Origin: Octadecabacter sp. B2R22
GTDB taxonomy: Bacteria; Pseudomonadota; Alphaproteobacteria; Rhodobacterales; Rhodobacteraceae
Direction of reading: 5' to 3'
NCBI RefSeq assembly: GCF_018861045.1
Contig: NZ_JAHKQJ010000005.1
Location: 372,001-436,000, forward strand
DNA length: 64,000 bases
Part shown: positions 35,518 through 45,313 of the stretch, piece after piece
Layout of the letters: the number at the start of each line of letters is the position of its first letter
How positions within the stretch are numbered: the stretch's first letter is position 1
Notes under the pieces: generated by a model
Databases searched by the model: none
What the model saw: the letters and a program-made list of their open reading frames with translations, nothing else
Told to the model about the DNA's origin: nothing
Program-made: the position numbers and the translations under genes

Positions 35518-36951
35518 TTAGGATCCTCCGGTGCCGTTGAAGTAGGTGTCATCGAATGCACGTTCCTCATTGATTGAATCTTCAATCCAGAAACGCAAGG
35601 GCGTACGATCCCCAAGGGCGCCTTCACTGCCCTGTTCGGCGGACACGAAGACCCGCACGAGGTGGGTGGAGTCAGCCGGGACCATCACGGTAAGGTCGCC
35701 CTCTTCTTGTCCCTGTAAGCTAACCAGAAGGGGCGCTTCCGAGTTAAGAGACAGTTCGAATGGACGTTCTTCGCCGTGTTTGTTGCGCAGGCGCACTTCA
35801 TAGACGTTGCGGATTGTTCCGTCAGAGAGCGTTACGTAGACTGGGTTGCGCACTGGGGCGACTGTCATGTCGATATCCGTACGGATAAACAAAGCAACAA
35901 CCAAGCCGATGCCGACGATGGACCAAAGTGTGGAATAAATCAGGGTCCGTGGGCGCAGGATATGCTGCCAGACCGGTTTGGTTGGTTTTCCAGCGGCTTC
36001 GGCTTCAGCGTCATCCAGTGACAGGTAGTCAACCAAACCACGTGGCTTACCGATCTTGGCCATCATGTCATCACAGGCATCAATACAGAGGCCGCAGGTG
36101 ATACAGGCCATCTGCTGTCCGTCACGGATGTCGATGCCCATGGGGCAAACGGTGACGCAGGCTTTGCAGTCGATGCAATCACCCATCGGTTCGCCGGTTT
36201 TTAGCGCTTCTGAGTGCTTGCGTGGCTCGCCGCGCCATTCACGGTAGCCGATTGTGATCGTGTCTTCGTCCATCATCGCGGCTTGGATGCGCGGCCATGG
36301 GCATGCGTAAATACAGACTTGTTCGCGGGCAATGCCGCCGAAGAATACTGTTGTAACAGCGAGAACTGCCATTGTGGTGTAGGCGATGGGGTGCGCAGAA
36401 CCGTTCAGAAGGTTCGTGAACAGGGTTGGCGCATCGGTGAAGTAAAAGACCCATGCGCCACCGGTGGCGAGGCCGATTAGGAGCCAGGTGAAATACTTCG
36501 TTACCCGCAGACGGACTTTACGTCCGTCCCATTTGGCGTTCCAAAGTCGCACGCGGGCGTTTCTGTCGCCTTCAATCCAACGTTCAGTGGCAATAAAGAG
36601 GTCAGTCCAAACTGTCTGTGGGCAAGTATAGCCACACCAAACCCGCCCCATGGCGGACGTGAACAAGAACAGGCCAAGGCCCGCCATAATGAGCAGACCC
36701 GCAATAAAATAGAATTCATGCGGCCAGATTTCGATCCAGAAGAAGAAGAAGCGACGGTGGGCAAGGTCGATAAGAACCGCCTGATCCGGCAGTTCTGCGC
36801 CGCGATCCCAACGAATCCATGGGGTAAGGTAATAAATCCCCAAAGTTACGGCCATAATCGCCCATTTGAGCGTCCGGAACGTGCCCTTCACCTTGCGGGG
36901 AAAGACGGGTTCGCGTTTTGCGTATAGTGATGGCGGGTTTTCGGTGCTCAT
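35518..36951 (-). CDS. ccoG: cbb3 oxidase accessory iron-sulfur protein CcoG (RdxA/FixG)
   Basis: 477 residues, with about five membrane helices, then two ferredoxin-like cluster motifs in the cytosolic part: CIDCKACVTVCP and CITCGLCIDACD. CGYTCPQTVW and CIYACPW add further cysteines. The C-terminal third is an Ig-like periplasmic domain. CcoG reduces copper(II) for delivery to the oxidase. It heads ccoGHIS; a good FNR box lies 66 bases before its start, giving oxygen-dependent control. Confidence 0.96.
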   Translation of the reverse strand: MSTENPPSLYAKREPVFPRKVKGTFRTLKWAIMAVTLGIYYLTPWIRWDRGAELPDQAVLIDLAHRRFFFFWIEIWPHEFYFIAGLLIMAGLGLFLFTSAMGRVWCGYTCPQTVWTDLFIATERWIEGDRNARVRLWNAKWDGRKVRLRVTKYFTWLLIGLATGGAWVFYFTDAPTLFTNLLNGSAHPIAYTTMAVLAVTTVFFGGIAREQVCIYACPWPRIQAAMMDEDTITIGYREWRGEPRKHSEALKTGEPMGDCIDCKACVTVCPMGIDIRDGQQMACITCGLCIDACDDMMAKIGKPRGLVDYLSLDDAEAEAAGKPTKPVWQHILRPRTLIYSTLWSIVGIGLVVALFIRTDIDMTVAPVRNPVYVTLSDGTIRNVYEVRLRNKHGEERPFELSLNSEAPLLVSLQGQEEGDLTVMVPADSTHLVRVFVSAEQGSEGALGDRTPLRFWIEDSINEERAFDDTYFNGTGGS

Positions 36952-37016
36952 CTGTCTCGCTTCCGGTTGATTGTTATGCGTTCCCGCATCTTTGAACTAA
37001 TGGGAGAGATATAACT

Positions 37017-37030
37017 TTGACTTGAATCAA
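37017..37030. promoter_or_regulatory. FNR box upstream of ccoG
   Basis: TTGACTTGAATCAA, matching the TTGAT-N4-ATCAA consensus in nine of ten positions. It is 66 bases before the ccoG start, suitable for FnrL activation at low oxygen. Confidence 0.8.
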
Positions 37031-37082
37031 GAAAAATAACCAACGGGCAGGTTGCAGCAGTATCCTTACTGGGCGCTTAAAC

Positions 37083-37114
37083 GAAAACAGGCGGCTGATC
37101 CATCAGCCGCCTGT
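37083..37114 (-). terminator. Intrinsic terminator after ccoP
   Basis: On the minus strand a 12-base perfect stem (ACAGGCGGCTGA with TCAGCCGCCTGT, four-base loop) is followed by TTTTCGTTT. It separates ccoNOQP from ccoGHIS. Confidence 0.88.
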
Positions 37115-37154
37115 CCCAAATTTTGCAATGCTAGGGGCGAGCCCCCGGCAAGTG

Positions 37155-38042
37155 TTACTGCGCACCACCAAGCTGGTGGACGTAGACTGCAACAGCGTTG
37201 ATCTCAGCTGCGCTCAATCCACCCGCAGCACGATACTCTTCTGACCAAGCTGGCATAACACCAAAGCGGGCATTGTAGATGGACGCGTAGATAGTCTCTT
37301 CGTCGCCACCATAGAGCCAAATCGCATCGCTCAGGTTTGGCGCACCAAGCTCAGCCATGCCTTCGCCCGCGTCACCGTGACAGGACGCACAGTTGTCGAG
37401 GAACAGCTCGGCGCCTGTGGTCGCCAGTTCAGCATCATGTTCTTGACCGGAAATCGCGCGAACGTGCTGCACAAGTGCGGTTATCTCGTCGTCGATCAAG
37501 ATTTCATCTGCACCGAACTTCGGCATTTCTGAGTAACGGCTGTCAAAAGACTGTTCGTTACGAATACCGTGAGTGACAGTATAGACGATTTCCTCGATGT
37601 TGCCGCCCCAGAGCCAGTCATCATCCAACAAGTTCGGATAACCACCTGCCTGAACGCCCGCAGCGCCACGACCGTGACATTGGGAACAGTTCGCCGCAAA
37701 GATGGAGCTACCAGCGTTGATTGCGAAGCCGTGCAGCTCGTCATCATCGGCGACGGCGGCCAGATCAATGGTTGTCAAACGCTCGAGAAGATCCGCGTTT
37801 TGTTCTTCAACACGGAGGATATCTTCTTGGACTTGGCCGCGTGTAGAAAAGCCGAGAACACCTTCGGTTGCGCCTGTAACAAGCGGCCAAGCTGGATAAG
37901 CGATCGTGTAGCCGATGGCCCAAACGATTGTCAGGTAAAGGATCCAGACCCACCATCGTGGCAGTGGGTTGTTCAGTTCTTCGATACCGTCCCAGCTGTG
38001 TCCGGTGGTGCCGACGTCGTCCTGTTTGTCATTATTGCTCAT
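37155..38042 (-). CDS. ccoP: cbb3 oxidase subunit III, dihaem cytochrome c
   Basis: 295 residues. One membrane helix (about 31-49) anchors a periplasmic part with two c-type haem sites, CSQCH at 119-123 and CASCH at 218-222, and methionine ligands such as EMPKFG. PLPRWWVWILYLT just before the helix is the usual CcoP entry motif. It passes electrons from cytochrome c to CcoO and CcoN. It overlaps ccoQ by four bases. Confidence 0.97.
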   Translation of the reverse strand: MSNNDKQDDVGTTGHSWDGIEELNNPLPRWWVWILYLTIVWAIGYTIAYPAWPLVTGATEGVLGFSTRGQVQEDILRVEEQNADLLERLTTIDLAAVADDDELHGFAINAGSSIFAANCSQCHGRGAAGVQAGGYPNLLDDDWLWGGNIEEIVYTVTHGIRNEQSFDSRYSEMPKFGADEILIDDEITALVQHVRAISGQEHDAELATTGAELFLDNCASCHGDAGEGMAELGAPNLSDAIWLYGGDEETIYASIYNARFGVMPAWSEEYRAAGGLSAAEINAVAVYVHQLGGAQ

Positions 38043-38248
38043 GATTGACCCTCCGAACGGGTGTTAGTGTTGGTAGCGTCATCTTCTAGCGGGCCGTCGT
38101 CGTGGCGAAAGACCACATCGGCAGCATCGTCGTGCAAGGCCCGTGACCCAGGGCGAAATGCCCAGAGCCACGTTCCGAGAAAGAAGACGAACAAAGCAAG
38201 CAAGCCCCAGCTGTCAGCCAGTTCGCGTAAGAGTGAATACAAGTCCAT
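38039..38248 (-). CDS. ccoQ: cbb3 oxidase subunit CcoQ (FixQ)
   Basis: 69 residues with a single membrane helix (about 15-31, GLLALFVFFLGTWLWAF) followed by PGSRALHDDAADVVFRHDD, an acidic stretch common in FixQ. CcoQ stabilises the complex. It is between ccoO and ccoP, with an 11-base gap to ccoO and a four-base overlap with ccoP. Confidence 0.93.
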   Translation of the reverse strand: MDLYSLLRELADSWGLLALFVFFLGTWLWAFRPGSRALHDDAADVVFRHDDGPLEDDATNTNTRSEGQS

Positions 38249-38259
38249 TGCTGTTCCCC

Positions 38260-38985
38260 CTAGCGGCTAGCATCAGGCGTAAAGGTCGAGAAATCGACCA
38301 GCGTGCCCAACATTTGCAGATAGGCAACCAATGCATCCATTTCGGAAATACCGTCTTGGTTGTCGAAGTTACGAACCTGTGCGTTTGGATAGCGTTCAAC
38401 GAGGCCATCCCAATCGCTGAACGGATCAGCCTGAGCGATGAAATCTGCAGACGCATTTTCGATCATCTCGTCTGTATACGGGACGCCGACCATGCGGTGA
38501 GTCTGCAAGAGATCCACGATGTGCTCAGGTTCGATCATCCGGTCCATCAAGAACGCATAGGGCGGCATGATGGATTCCGGAACAACCGACTGAGGGCTGA
38601 CCAAGTGGTCAACATGCCATGCATCCGAGTAACGACCACCCACGCGAGCAAGGTCAGGCCCTGTTCGTTTGGAGCCCCATTGGAAGGGGTGGTCATACAT
38701 AGATTCCGCAGCGAGCGAGTAGTGGCCGTAACGTTCGACCTCATCGCGCATCGGGCGGATCATCTGGCTGTGACAGACATAGCAACCCTCGCGAACGTAG
38801 ATGTCGCGCCCCGTGAGTTCCAGCGGGGAGTAGGGGCGCATGCCCTCTACGTCCTCGATGGTGTTCTCAAGGTAGAACAGAGGTGCGATTTCAACGATCC
38901 CGCCGATGCTGACGACCAGCAAGCTGCCTACTAGTAATAGTGTCGCGTTCTTTTCGAGAACATGATGACGATCAAGAATACCCAT
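38260..38985 (-). CDS. ccoO: cbb3 oxidase subunit II, monohaem cytochrome c
   Basis: 241 residues with an N-terminal membrane helix (about 14-34) and one haem c site CYVCH at residues 68-72, followed by [34 protein letters not shown] is a family hallmark seen here as [15 protein letters not shown]. It takes electrons from CcoP to the binuclear centre of CcoN. It begins 14 bases after ccoN. Confidence 0.97.
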   Translation of the reverse strand: MGILDRHHVLEKNATLLLVGSLLVVSIGGIVEIAPLFYLENTIEDVEGMRPYSPLELTGRDIYVREGCYVCHSQMIRPMRDEVERYGHYSLAAESMYDHPFQWGSKRTGPDLARVGGRYSDAWHVDHLVSPQSVVPESIMPPYAFLMDRMIEPEHIVDLLQTHRMVGVPYTDEMIENASADFIAQADPFSDWDGLVERYPNAQVRNFDNQDGISEMDALVAYLQMLGTLVDFSTFTPDASR

Positions 38986-38999
38986 GAGTCGTCTCCTTC

Positions 39000-40604
39000 T
39001 TATTCAGCAGGAATGGCAGAGTCGTCGGCTACAGCAGCTGTTTGCTGTTTGCCGAAGGCTGTCATCCAAAGGTTGTAACACATGATGATCGCGCCGGTGA
39101 GATAAAGAACCCCACCCAAACCGCGTACCACGAGCATTGGGAATTTGGCTTGCACGGTGTCAGCAAAGCTATTCACAAGGAAACCCTGCGCATCAACTTC
39201 ACGCCACATCAGGCCTTCCATAATACCTGTGACCCACATCGACGCAGCATAAAGAATGATGCCGATTGTCGCGAGCCAGAAGTGCCAGTTCACTAAACGA
39301 AGGGAGTACAGCGATGCACGGCCCCAAAGACGTGGTGTCAGGAAATACAGAGCCGAGAACGTAATCATACCGTTCCAACCCAAGGCACCAGAGTGCACGT
39401 GGCCGATTGTCCAGTCAGTGTAGTGAGACAAAGAGTTCACAGCACGGATCGACATCATTGGACCCTCAAATGTGGACATCCCGTAGAAACCCAAAGAGAT
39501 AACCATCATACGGATGATCGGGTCGGTGCGGATCTTGTCCCATGCGCCAGACAGCGTCATCAAACCGTTGATCATGCCACCCCAGCTCGGCATCCAGAGG
39601 ACGATCGAGAACACCATACCAAGAGTCGAAGCCCAGTCAGGCAACGCTGTGTAGTGAAGGTGGTGTGGACCAGCCCAGATATACAAGAAGATCAACGCCC
39701 AGAAGTGGATGATGGACAACTTGTAAGAGAAGACAGGTTTTTCAGCCTGCTTTGGCACGAAGTAGTACATCATCCCAAGGAAACCAGCAGTCAGGAAGAA
39801 GCCAACGGCATTGTGGCCATACCACCACTGCGTCATGGCATCTTGTACACCCGAGAAGACCTGAACGGATTTGGAACCCAACAAGCTGACCGGGATGGAC
39901 AGGTTGTTGACGAGGTGCAGCATTGCGATTGTGACGATGAAGGCCAAGAAGAACCAGTTTGCCACGTAGATGTGCGGCTCTTTACGCTTCAGGATCGTGC
40001 CAACGAAGACAGCAAGATATGCGACCCAAACGATTGTGAGCCAGATATCAACGTACCATTCAGGTTCAGCGTATTCTTTCGATTGCGTTGCACCCAGCAG
40101 GTAGCCAGTTGCGGCAAGGACGATGAACAGGTTGTAGCCCCAGAAGACGAACCAACCGAGGTTGCCGCCCCAAAGGCGTGCTGCCGATGTCCGCTGAACA
40201 ATGTAGAATGACGTACAGATCAAGGCGTTGCCACCAAACGCGAAGATCACTGCAGATGTGTGCAGTGGGCGTAGGCGTCCGAAGTTGCCGAACCCCTGTA
40301 GGAATTCAAAGTTCAGTGCAGGAAAGGCCAATTGAAACGCAATGAACGTCCCGACCAGAAACCCAGCGAGCCCCCAGAATGCGGTCGCAATCACACCGTA
40401 TCGAATCACACCGTCTTCGTATCCGCTTGGTAGCGGAGCAGGAGCTTCGTCCAGCCCGCGTACCGACCAGATAAACATTCCAGCGGATACTAGCATTACT
40501 ATTACCGCGTGCACTTGAAACGCGAGGTCGCGCGCCCAACTTGCTGCTAGAGCGGCTAATAGGGTGATTACCCCAAACGCCACTACTTTGGTCCATTCCC
40601 ACAT
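39000..40604 (-). CDS. ccoN: cbb3 oxidase catalytic subunit I
   Basis: 534 residues with twelve or more membrane helices. CcoN holds haem b, haem b3 and CuB and reduces oxygen while pumping protons. Visible ligand regions are [32 protein letters not shown], the CuB histidines in [13 protein letters not shown] and [20 protein letters not shown] (read as [11 protein letters not shown]). The ATG at 40604 ([10 protein letters not shown]) has AAGGGGAC upstream and agrees with the family start; a GTG at 40631 would add nine residues. It heads ccoNOQP. Confidence 0.97.
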   Translation of the reverse strand: MWEWTKVVAFGVITLLAALAASWARDLAFQVHAVIVMLVSAGMFIWSVRGLDEAPAPLPSGYEDGVIRYGVIATAFWGLAGFLVGTFIAFQLAFPALNFEFLQGFGNFGRLRPLHTSAVIFAFGGNALICTSFYIVQRTSAARLWGGNLGWFVFWGYNLFIVLAATGYLLGATQSKEYAEPEWYVDIWLTIVWVAYLAVFVGTILKRKEPHIYVANWFFLAFIVTIAMLHLVNNLSIPVSLLGSKSVQVFSGVQDAMTQWWYGHNAVGFFLTAGFLGMMYYFVPKQAEKPVFSYKLSIIHFWALIFLYIWAGPHHLHYTALPDWASTLGMVFSIVLWMPSWGGMINGLMTLSGAWDKIRTDPIIRMMVISLGFYGMSTFEGPMMSIRAVNSLSHYTDWTIGHVHSGALGWNGMITFSALYFLTPRLWGRASLYSLRLVNWHFWLATIGIILYAASMWVTGIMEGLMWREVDAQGFLVNSFADTVQAKFPMLVVRGLGGVLYLTGAIIMCYNLWMTAFGKQQTAAVADDSAIPAE

Positions 40605-40691
40605 TTGATCTGTCCCCTTTATGCGTGCCACGACAGAGTCGCCATGGCGGAAATTTGCCTAATGATGTCGCATGCCCCGTCGAGAGTCACT

Positions 40692-40705
40692 TTGATCTAC
40701 ATCAA
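40692..40705. promoter_or_regulatory. Perfect FNR box between ccoN and usp
   Basis: TTGATCTACATCAA is a full match to TTGAT-N4-ATCAA. It is 88 bases before ccoN and 96 before the universal stress gene on the other strand, and could act on both. A weaker half-matching site, TTGATACGGATTAG, lies at 40724-40737. Confidence 0.88.
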
Positions 40706-40800
40706 GAACGGGCGTTGAAAACCTTGATACGGATTAGGTCAGCGACTGCAAGGCTTCGTGATCCTGCAGTCACCAGCAGTTCTGCACAGGAGGATCCGGG

Positions 40801-41640
40801 ATGATCTACCGGACAATTAACTTTGTACTAACCGACGAAGAATCGGATTTGGCAGCGTTCAATGCAGCGATTGCATTGGCTGAACACAGCAACGGCCATT
40901 TAGACGTCTTTTGCCTTGGCTACGATCCCGTCCGATATGACATGGTGCCTATGGGATCAGCCCCTGCTTTGTCTCTCATGGCGACAGGCGACGCGCAAAT
41001 CGCGGCGGATCGCCTTGCGAAGTGGGCAGAAGATCGATTGAAAAATGTAACCTTTGCAAGTTCGGTGCGCCCGTTGGTGATCAATTCGGTCGGCCTAGAA
41101 AGCACGATTGCACGGGTTGTCCGATTCGCTGACTTGGTTGTTGTGCCTCAGCCCTATGGAAATTCCGCGACCCAGTTGAATGTCAGTGTTCTTGAGGCGG
41201 CTTTGTTTGGCACCAGTGCGCCAGTTTTGGTTGTCCCAAAGGATGCAGAGAATTTCTGCACCTTTGAAAACCCATTGGTCATGTGGAACGAAAGCCCCGA
41301 ATCGCTTGGAGCTATTAGAAACGCCCTCCCAGCACTCGAAAATGCCGACCGAACACAGATTGTGATGGTTGACCCGCCGTCGCATTCCCCTGATCGGTCT
41401 GACCCGGGTGGGGCTGTAACTCTCATGCTGTCGCGCCACGGCATTACGGCTGAAGTCTCTATCTTGTCGAAGACGTTGCCGACGGTCGCCGATGTGATCA
41501 ATCGCTACGTCAACGATCACGAGAATGACCTGATTGTAATGGGTGCCTATGGCCACTCGCGGTTCCGCGAAGCCTTAATCGGCGGCGCGACTCGTGACAT
41601 GCTCGAAAAATCCGAAGTGCCAATCATGATGTCCCACTAA
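40801..41640 (+). CDS. Tandem-domain universal stress protein
   Basis: 279 residues formed by two UspA repeats. The second ends with GAYGHSRFREALIGGATR, close to the ATP-binding GXXGX9G(S/T) motif, though the last position is G rather than S or T. The first repeat ends in ALFGTSAPVLVVPKDAEN and lacks the motif. Its divergent position from ccoN across FNR boxes suggests induction at low oxygen. GGAGG stands seven bases before the ATG. The biochemical role is unknown. Confidence 0.88.
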   Translation: MIYRTINFVLTDEESDLAAFNAAIALAEHSNGHLDVFCLGYDPVRYDMVPMGSAPALSLMATGDAQIAADRLAKWAEDRLKNVTFASSVRPLVINSVGLESTIARVVRFADLVVVPQPYGNSATQLNVSVLEAALFGTSAPVLVVPKDAENFCTFENPLVMWNESPESLGAIRNALPALENADRTQIVMVDPPSHSPDRSDPGGAVTLMLSRHGITAEVSILSKTLPTVADVINRYVNDHENDLIVMGAYGHSRFREALIGGATRDMLEKSEVPIMMSH

Positions 41641-41658
41641 CGGTGGGGCGTCATGGCG

Positions 41659-42402
41659 TTAGCTGTGCAGGCTCATGTTCATGTTGCTGCCGGTTTCGAC
41701 CATCAAACGTGCGAGGTTTGGCACTATGACGCGTCGATTTCCGTCAAGCTGGATAATCCCGTCGTTCTTCAGGGCAGAGATTTGTCGGCTGACGGTTTCC
41801 AGCGTTAAGCCAAGGTAGTCTGCCATGGCTTCACGCGTGAGCGGCAAATCAATCGCGATGCTGGATTGTAGGGCGGCGTTATCGAACGGTGTTTCCCTGC
41901 GGGCGAAGACCGTTAGAAGACTTGCGACTTTTTCTCGCGCTGACTTGCGGCCGAGGATCATCATCCACTCACGCGCTGAATCAAGCTCGTCCATGGTCAT
42001 TTGCAAAAGACGTTCACCAATGTGGGGTGTGTCCACCAACATTTTTTCAAATGGCGCCCGTCTAAAACAGCACAGGGTTACGTCTGTCACCGCTTCGATA
42101 TCATGCGCGACGCTAGTCCGTCCGGGGCGGCCAATAAAGTCAGACGGCAGGAGCAATCCAAGCATCTGTGTGCGCCCGTCTTCCAGAGTTTGTCCCAGCG
42201 ACGCAACCCCGCGCACCACCGATGCCACAAATGTCAGTTCGTCGCCTGACCAAGCGATCGTTTGACCGGCCTCAAAGGAGCGGTAAAACTTGATTTGATC
42301 AAGTTCTTCCAACTCGTCAGCATCACATTTGGAGCAAACGGCCCGATGGCGGATCGGGCAATCAGAACATTTTGTATCTAGCCGTGGAAGCTTGGTGGCC
42401 AT
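41659..42402 (-). CDS. fnrL: Crp/Fnr-family oxygen regulator, FnrL type
   Basis: 247 residues. The N-terminal cysteines C12, C15, C23 and C26 and the pair C111-C112 supply the ligands for an oxygen-labile 4Fe-4S cluster, as in FnrL. A cyclic-nucleotide-like beta barrel and dimer helix follow, then the helix-turn-helix LTREAMADYLGLTLETVSRQ with the ETVSR recognition helix that reads TTGAT. It probably activates ccoNOQP and ccoGHIS through the boxes nearby. It faces usp convergently. Confidence 0.93.
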   Translation of the reverse strand: MATKLPRLDTKCSDCPIRHRAVCSKCDADELEELDQIKFYRSFEAGQTIAWSGDELTFVASVVRGVASLGQTLEDGRTQMLGLLLPSDFIGRPGRTSVAHDIEAVTDVTLCCFRRAPFEKMLVDTPHIGERLLQMTMDELDSAREWMMILGRKSAREKVASLLTVFARRETPFDNAALQSSIAIDLPLTREAMADYLGLTLETVSRQISALKNDGIIQLDGNRRVIVPNLARLMVETGSNMNMSLHS

Positions 42403-42595
42403 GGCGGTTCTCTCTTTTCAAGACAAATTCGATAGCGTTGTTCACCCATCAGAAATAACAGACGACAATTAGTTAGGGCATGGTGGCAGCGCGCGCTTGT
42501 TTACCATAGCAACCCGTCACAAGAAACAATGCTATTGCTACACCCGCTTGCCAAGCGCTGCAAGCCGTGCGACCCCGATGCAAAAGGGCGAGAAT

Positions 42596-43786
42596 ATGCG
42601 AATTGGTCTGATGTGTTTGGTCTTGGGCTACGTTCTAAGCCAGTTCTACCGCGCGTTCTTGGCGGTTCTTACACCACAGTTAGAGGCGGATTTGAGCGCG
42701 TCGTCAGCGGATCTCGCTTACGCTTCGGGGCTTTGGTTTCTGGTGTTCGCTGCGATGCAGATACCCGTTGGCGAAGCGTTGGATCGGATCGGGCCGCGGA
42801 TTACAGCGGCGGTGTTGTTCGCCTTGGGCGGAGCAGGCGGTGCGTTGATGTTCGCGTTTGCGCAGACCCCAGCGCATATCAATTGGGCGATGGCGATGAT
42901 CGGCGTTGGATGTTCGCCGGTCTTGATGGCTGGCTATTACATTTTTGCCAAAATGTACGCTCCGGCACTGTTTTCTACGTTGGCAGGGGCGATGATCGGC
43001 GTCGGGAGCCTTGGGAATTTGGCAAGTTCGGCGCCGATGGCGTGGGCTGTTGAAGCGTTTGGCTGGCGCGAAACCATGGTCGCGTTGGCTATAGTAACGT
43101 TGATGGTCGCCGCTGCACTTTGGATATTCATGACTGACCCGCCAAAAGAAGAACGCGCAGGTCCGCGCGGTTCGGTGCTGGACCTTTTGAAGATCAAGGC
43201 ATTGTGGTTCATTTTGCCGATGATGCTTGTGAACTATGCGCCTTCAGCGGGTGTTCGGGGGCTTTGGGTTGGGCCGTATGGATCAGACGTCTACGGCGCA
43301 GATACGCAAACGATTGGAACAATGACCTTGGTTATGGGAATCGCCATGATCGTGGGCAGTTTCATCTTTGGTCCACTAGAACGTGCCGTTGGCAGTCGTA
43401 AGTGGGTGGTGTTTGGCGGCGGTGTAATAAGCGCGGTGGCGTTTTTTATACTGTATGCTTTCCCCACAACGGGTTCTGGGCAATCCATTTGGACTGTTAC
43501 GGCGCTATTTGCTGTGGTTGGAATTGCAGGTGCTGGCTTTCCTGTCATCATCGCTCAAGCGCGTCCGTTTTTCCCCGAACATCTTACTGGGCGGGGCGTC
43601 ACATTGCTCAATCTATTCAGCATCGGTGGCGCTGGCCTAATGCAAATCGTCACTGGAAAAGTCGCGACATTCTGGGAGGCAACGAACGACCCTCTGGCCG
43701 CTTATCCTATGATTTTCCTGACCTATGGCATCTTATTCTGTTGTGGACTTGCGATATATGTCTTCAGCGAAGACCCAAGGGACTAG
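42596..43786 (+). CDS. MFS transporter
   Basis: 396 residues with twelve predicted helices. The loop between helices 2 and 3 has a form of motif A (GEALDRIGPRI). The internal repeat is seen in FIFGPLERAVGSRKWVV. It resembles nitrate/nitrite-type or general sugar-acid MFS proteins only loosely, so no substrate is claimed. I take the ATG at 42596 (AAAGGGCGAG upstream); starts at 42497 or 42578 add non-membrane residues. Confidence 0.88.
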   Translation: MRIGLMCLVLGYVLSQFYRAFLAVLTPQLEADLSASSADLAYASGLWFLVFAAMQIPVGEALDRIGPRITAAVLFALGGAGGALMFAFAQTPAHINWAMAMIGVGCSPVLMAGYYIFAKMYAPALFSTLAGAMIGVGSLGNLASSAPMAWAVEAFGWRETMVALAIVTLMVAAALWIFMTDPPKEERAGPRGSVLDLLKIKALWFILPMMLVNYAPSAGVRGLWVGPYGSDVYGADTQTIGTMTLVMGIAMIVGSFIFGPLERAVGSRKWVVFGGGVISAVAFFILYAFPTTGSGQSIWTVTALFAVVGIAGAGFPVIIAQARPFFPEHLTGRGVTLLNLFSIGGAGLMQIVTGKVATFWEATNDPLAAYPMIFLTYGILFCCGLAIYVFSEDPRD

Positions 43787-43871
43787 CTTCCCCCTTTTGT
43801 TTAAGGCCTTGAGGCGCTAAGAGGCGTCTGTTCCCATGCGGGAACGAGTCTTACACAAAGGAACCAAGATA

Positions 43872-44894
43872 ATGGGCTACAGAGTCGCCGTAGTCGGTGC
43901 CACAGGAAACGTGGGCCGCGAAATGCTCAACATACTGGCTGAACGCCAGTTCCCAGCGGATGAGGTTGCCGTTCTGGCATCCCGTAAATCCTTGGGCACG
44001 GAAGTGAGCTTTGGTGACAAGACGTTGAAAACCCTAGACTTGGATACGTTCGACTTTAGCGGCTTTGATATCGCATTTTTCGCGGTCGGCTCTGAAGCGA
44101 CAAAGAAATATGCGCCGATCGCCGCCAAGCAAGGCTGTGTCGTGATCGATAATTCGTCTTTGTATCGCTACGATCCGGACGTGCCGTTGGTTGTTCCAGA
44201 AGTGAACCCAGAGGCTGTCGAAGGCTACACAAAGAAAAACATCATCGCGAACCCGAACTGTTCGACAGCACAGATGGTTGTGGCTCTTAAGCCGCTGCAT
44301 GACCGCGCGAAAATCAAGCGTGTAGTTGTCAGCACGTATCAGTCCGTTTCTGGCTCCGGCAAGGAAGCGATTGACGAACTGTGGAACCAGACCAAAGGCG
44401 TTTATGTGCCCGGTCAAGAAGTCGCGCCTAAGGCCTATCCAAAACAGATCGCGTTCAATGTGATTCCGCACATCGATGTGTTCATGGACAGCGGCGATAC
44501 CAAAGAAGAATGGAAAATGGTCGCCGAGACGAAAAAGATTGTCGATCCATCCATAAAAGTGACAGCGACATGTGTTCGCGTGCCTGTTTTTGTCGGTCAC
44601 TCTGAGTCGATCAACATCGAGTTTGAAGACTTCCTCGACGAAGACGAAGCCCGCGACATCCTGCGCGAAGCACCGGGCTGTATGGTCATCGATAAACGCG
44701 AAGACGGTGGTTACGTGACGCCAATCGAATGTGTTGGCGACTTTGCGACGTTCATCAGTCGCATCCGTCAGGACGTTACAATTGATAATGGCCTGAACAT
44801 GTGGGTTGTCTCTGACAACTTGCGTAAGGGTGCTGCTTTGAATGCAGTACAGATCGCAGAGACGCTCGGCGCACGCTGCCTGAAAAAGGGCTAA
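43872..44894 (+). CDS. asd: Aspartate-semialdehyde dehydrogenase
   Basis: Asd reduces aspartyl phosphate to aspartate semialdehyde, the branch point to lysine, threonine and methionine; it feeds the dap genes at the other end of the window. The NADP motif GATGNVGREM, the catalytic cysteine in NPNCSTAQM (about residue 133), and VSTYQSVSGSGKEA are clear. 340 residues is typical. The ATG at 43872 has AAAGGAACC upstream; an earlier start at 43836 is not supported. Confidence 0.97.
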   Translation: MGYRVAVVGATGNVGREMLNILAERQFPADEVAVLASRKSLGTEVSFGDKTLKTLDLDTFDFSGFDIAFFAVGSEATKKYAPIAAKQGCVVIDNSSLYRYDPDVPLVVPEVNPEAVEGYTKKNIIANPNCSTAQMVVALKPLHDRAKIKRVVVSTYQSVSGSGKEAIDELWNQTKGVYVPGQEVAPKAYPKQIAFNVIPHIDVFMDSGDTKEEWKMVAETKKIVDPSIKVTATCVRVPVFVGHSESINIEFEDFLDEDEARDILREAPGCMVIDKREDGGYVTPIECVGDFATFISRIRQDVTIDNGLNMWVVSDNLRKGAALNAVQIAETLGARCLKKG

Positions 44895-44906
44895 GGCCTG
44901 AAATTA

Positions 44907-44935
44907 TGACCGCCGCCTGTATTGGGTGGCGGTCA
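44907..44935 (+). terminator. Hairpin after asd
   Basis: TGACCGCC pairs with GGCGGTCA around a 13-base interior. No T tract follows. Confidence 0.45.
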
Positions 44936-44984
44936 GATCCCTTCCAAGAGGGGCGCGACGGAAACTGATTTCTAATCCGTAAAA

Positions 44985-45002
44985 AGGAACACAACCGTTC
45001 CT
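44985..45002. promoter_or_regulatory. Small inverted repeat before the short exported gene
   Basis: AGGAAC and GTTCCT separated by six bases, ending 18 bases before the start codon. It could be an operator or a leader hairpin. Confidence 0.25.
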
Positions 45003-45019
45003 AATACCGGAGATAGACC

Positions 45020-45229
45020 ATGTTTCGAAAATTGCTCACTGTTGCTGCTGCGGCCGCTATGATGTCCGCGCCACTTGCTACCTATGCCCAATCAACGCCG
45101 GCCCGCGCACCTGTTGTGGTTGCTCAACCAAAGGCTCCCGCTGCTACGCCGCGCCAGTCCGGAATGGAGGCGCTTTTGGCGGTGGGCGCAGTTGCTGTGA
45201 TTGTGGGTATTTTGGCAAAGCGTCACTAA
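45020..45229 (+). CDS. Small exported or membrane protein, unknown
   Basis: 69 residues: a signal peptide (MFRKLLTVAAAAAMMSAPLATYAQ, cleavage near 24), an Ala/Pro/Val-rich linker (25-45), and a hydrophobic helix (about 50-65, ALLAVGAVAVIVGILA) ending KRH. The layout suggests a membrane-anchored small protein facing the periplasm. CCGGAG lies nine bases before the ATG. I know no family. It is convergent to the P-II gene. Confidence 0.7.
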   Translation: MFRKLLTVAAAAAMMSAPLATYAQSTPARAPVVVAQPKAPAATPRQSGMEALLAVGAVAVIVGILAKRH

Positions 45230-45313
45230 GCGTTGGGCGTCAATCAAAGGCGCTTAGGCCAGCTAGTTCATATGCGCCTGGCTTTCGTGCCCCGCGCGTA
45301 TGGGCTTACAGTC

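Noticed and set aside
39393-40211. 272-codon open frame opposite ccoN
   Set aside because: ccoN is certain and full-length; the antisense product is Asp/His/Gln-rich without a fold pattern.
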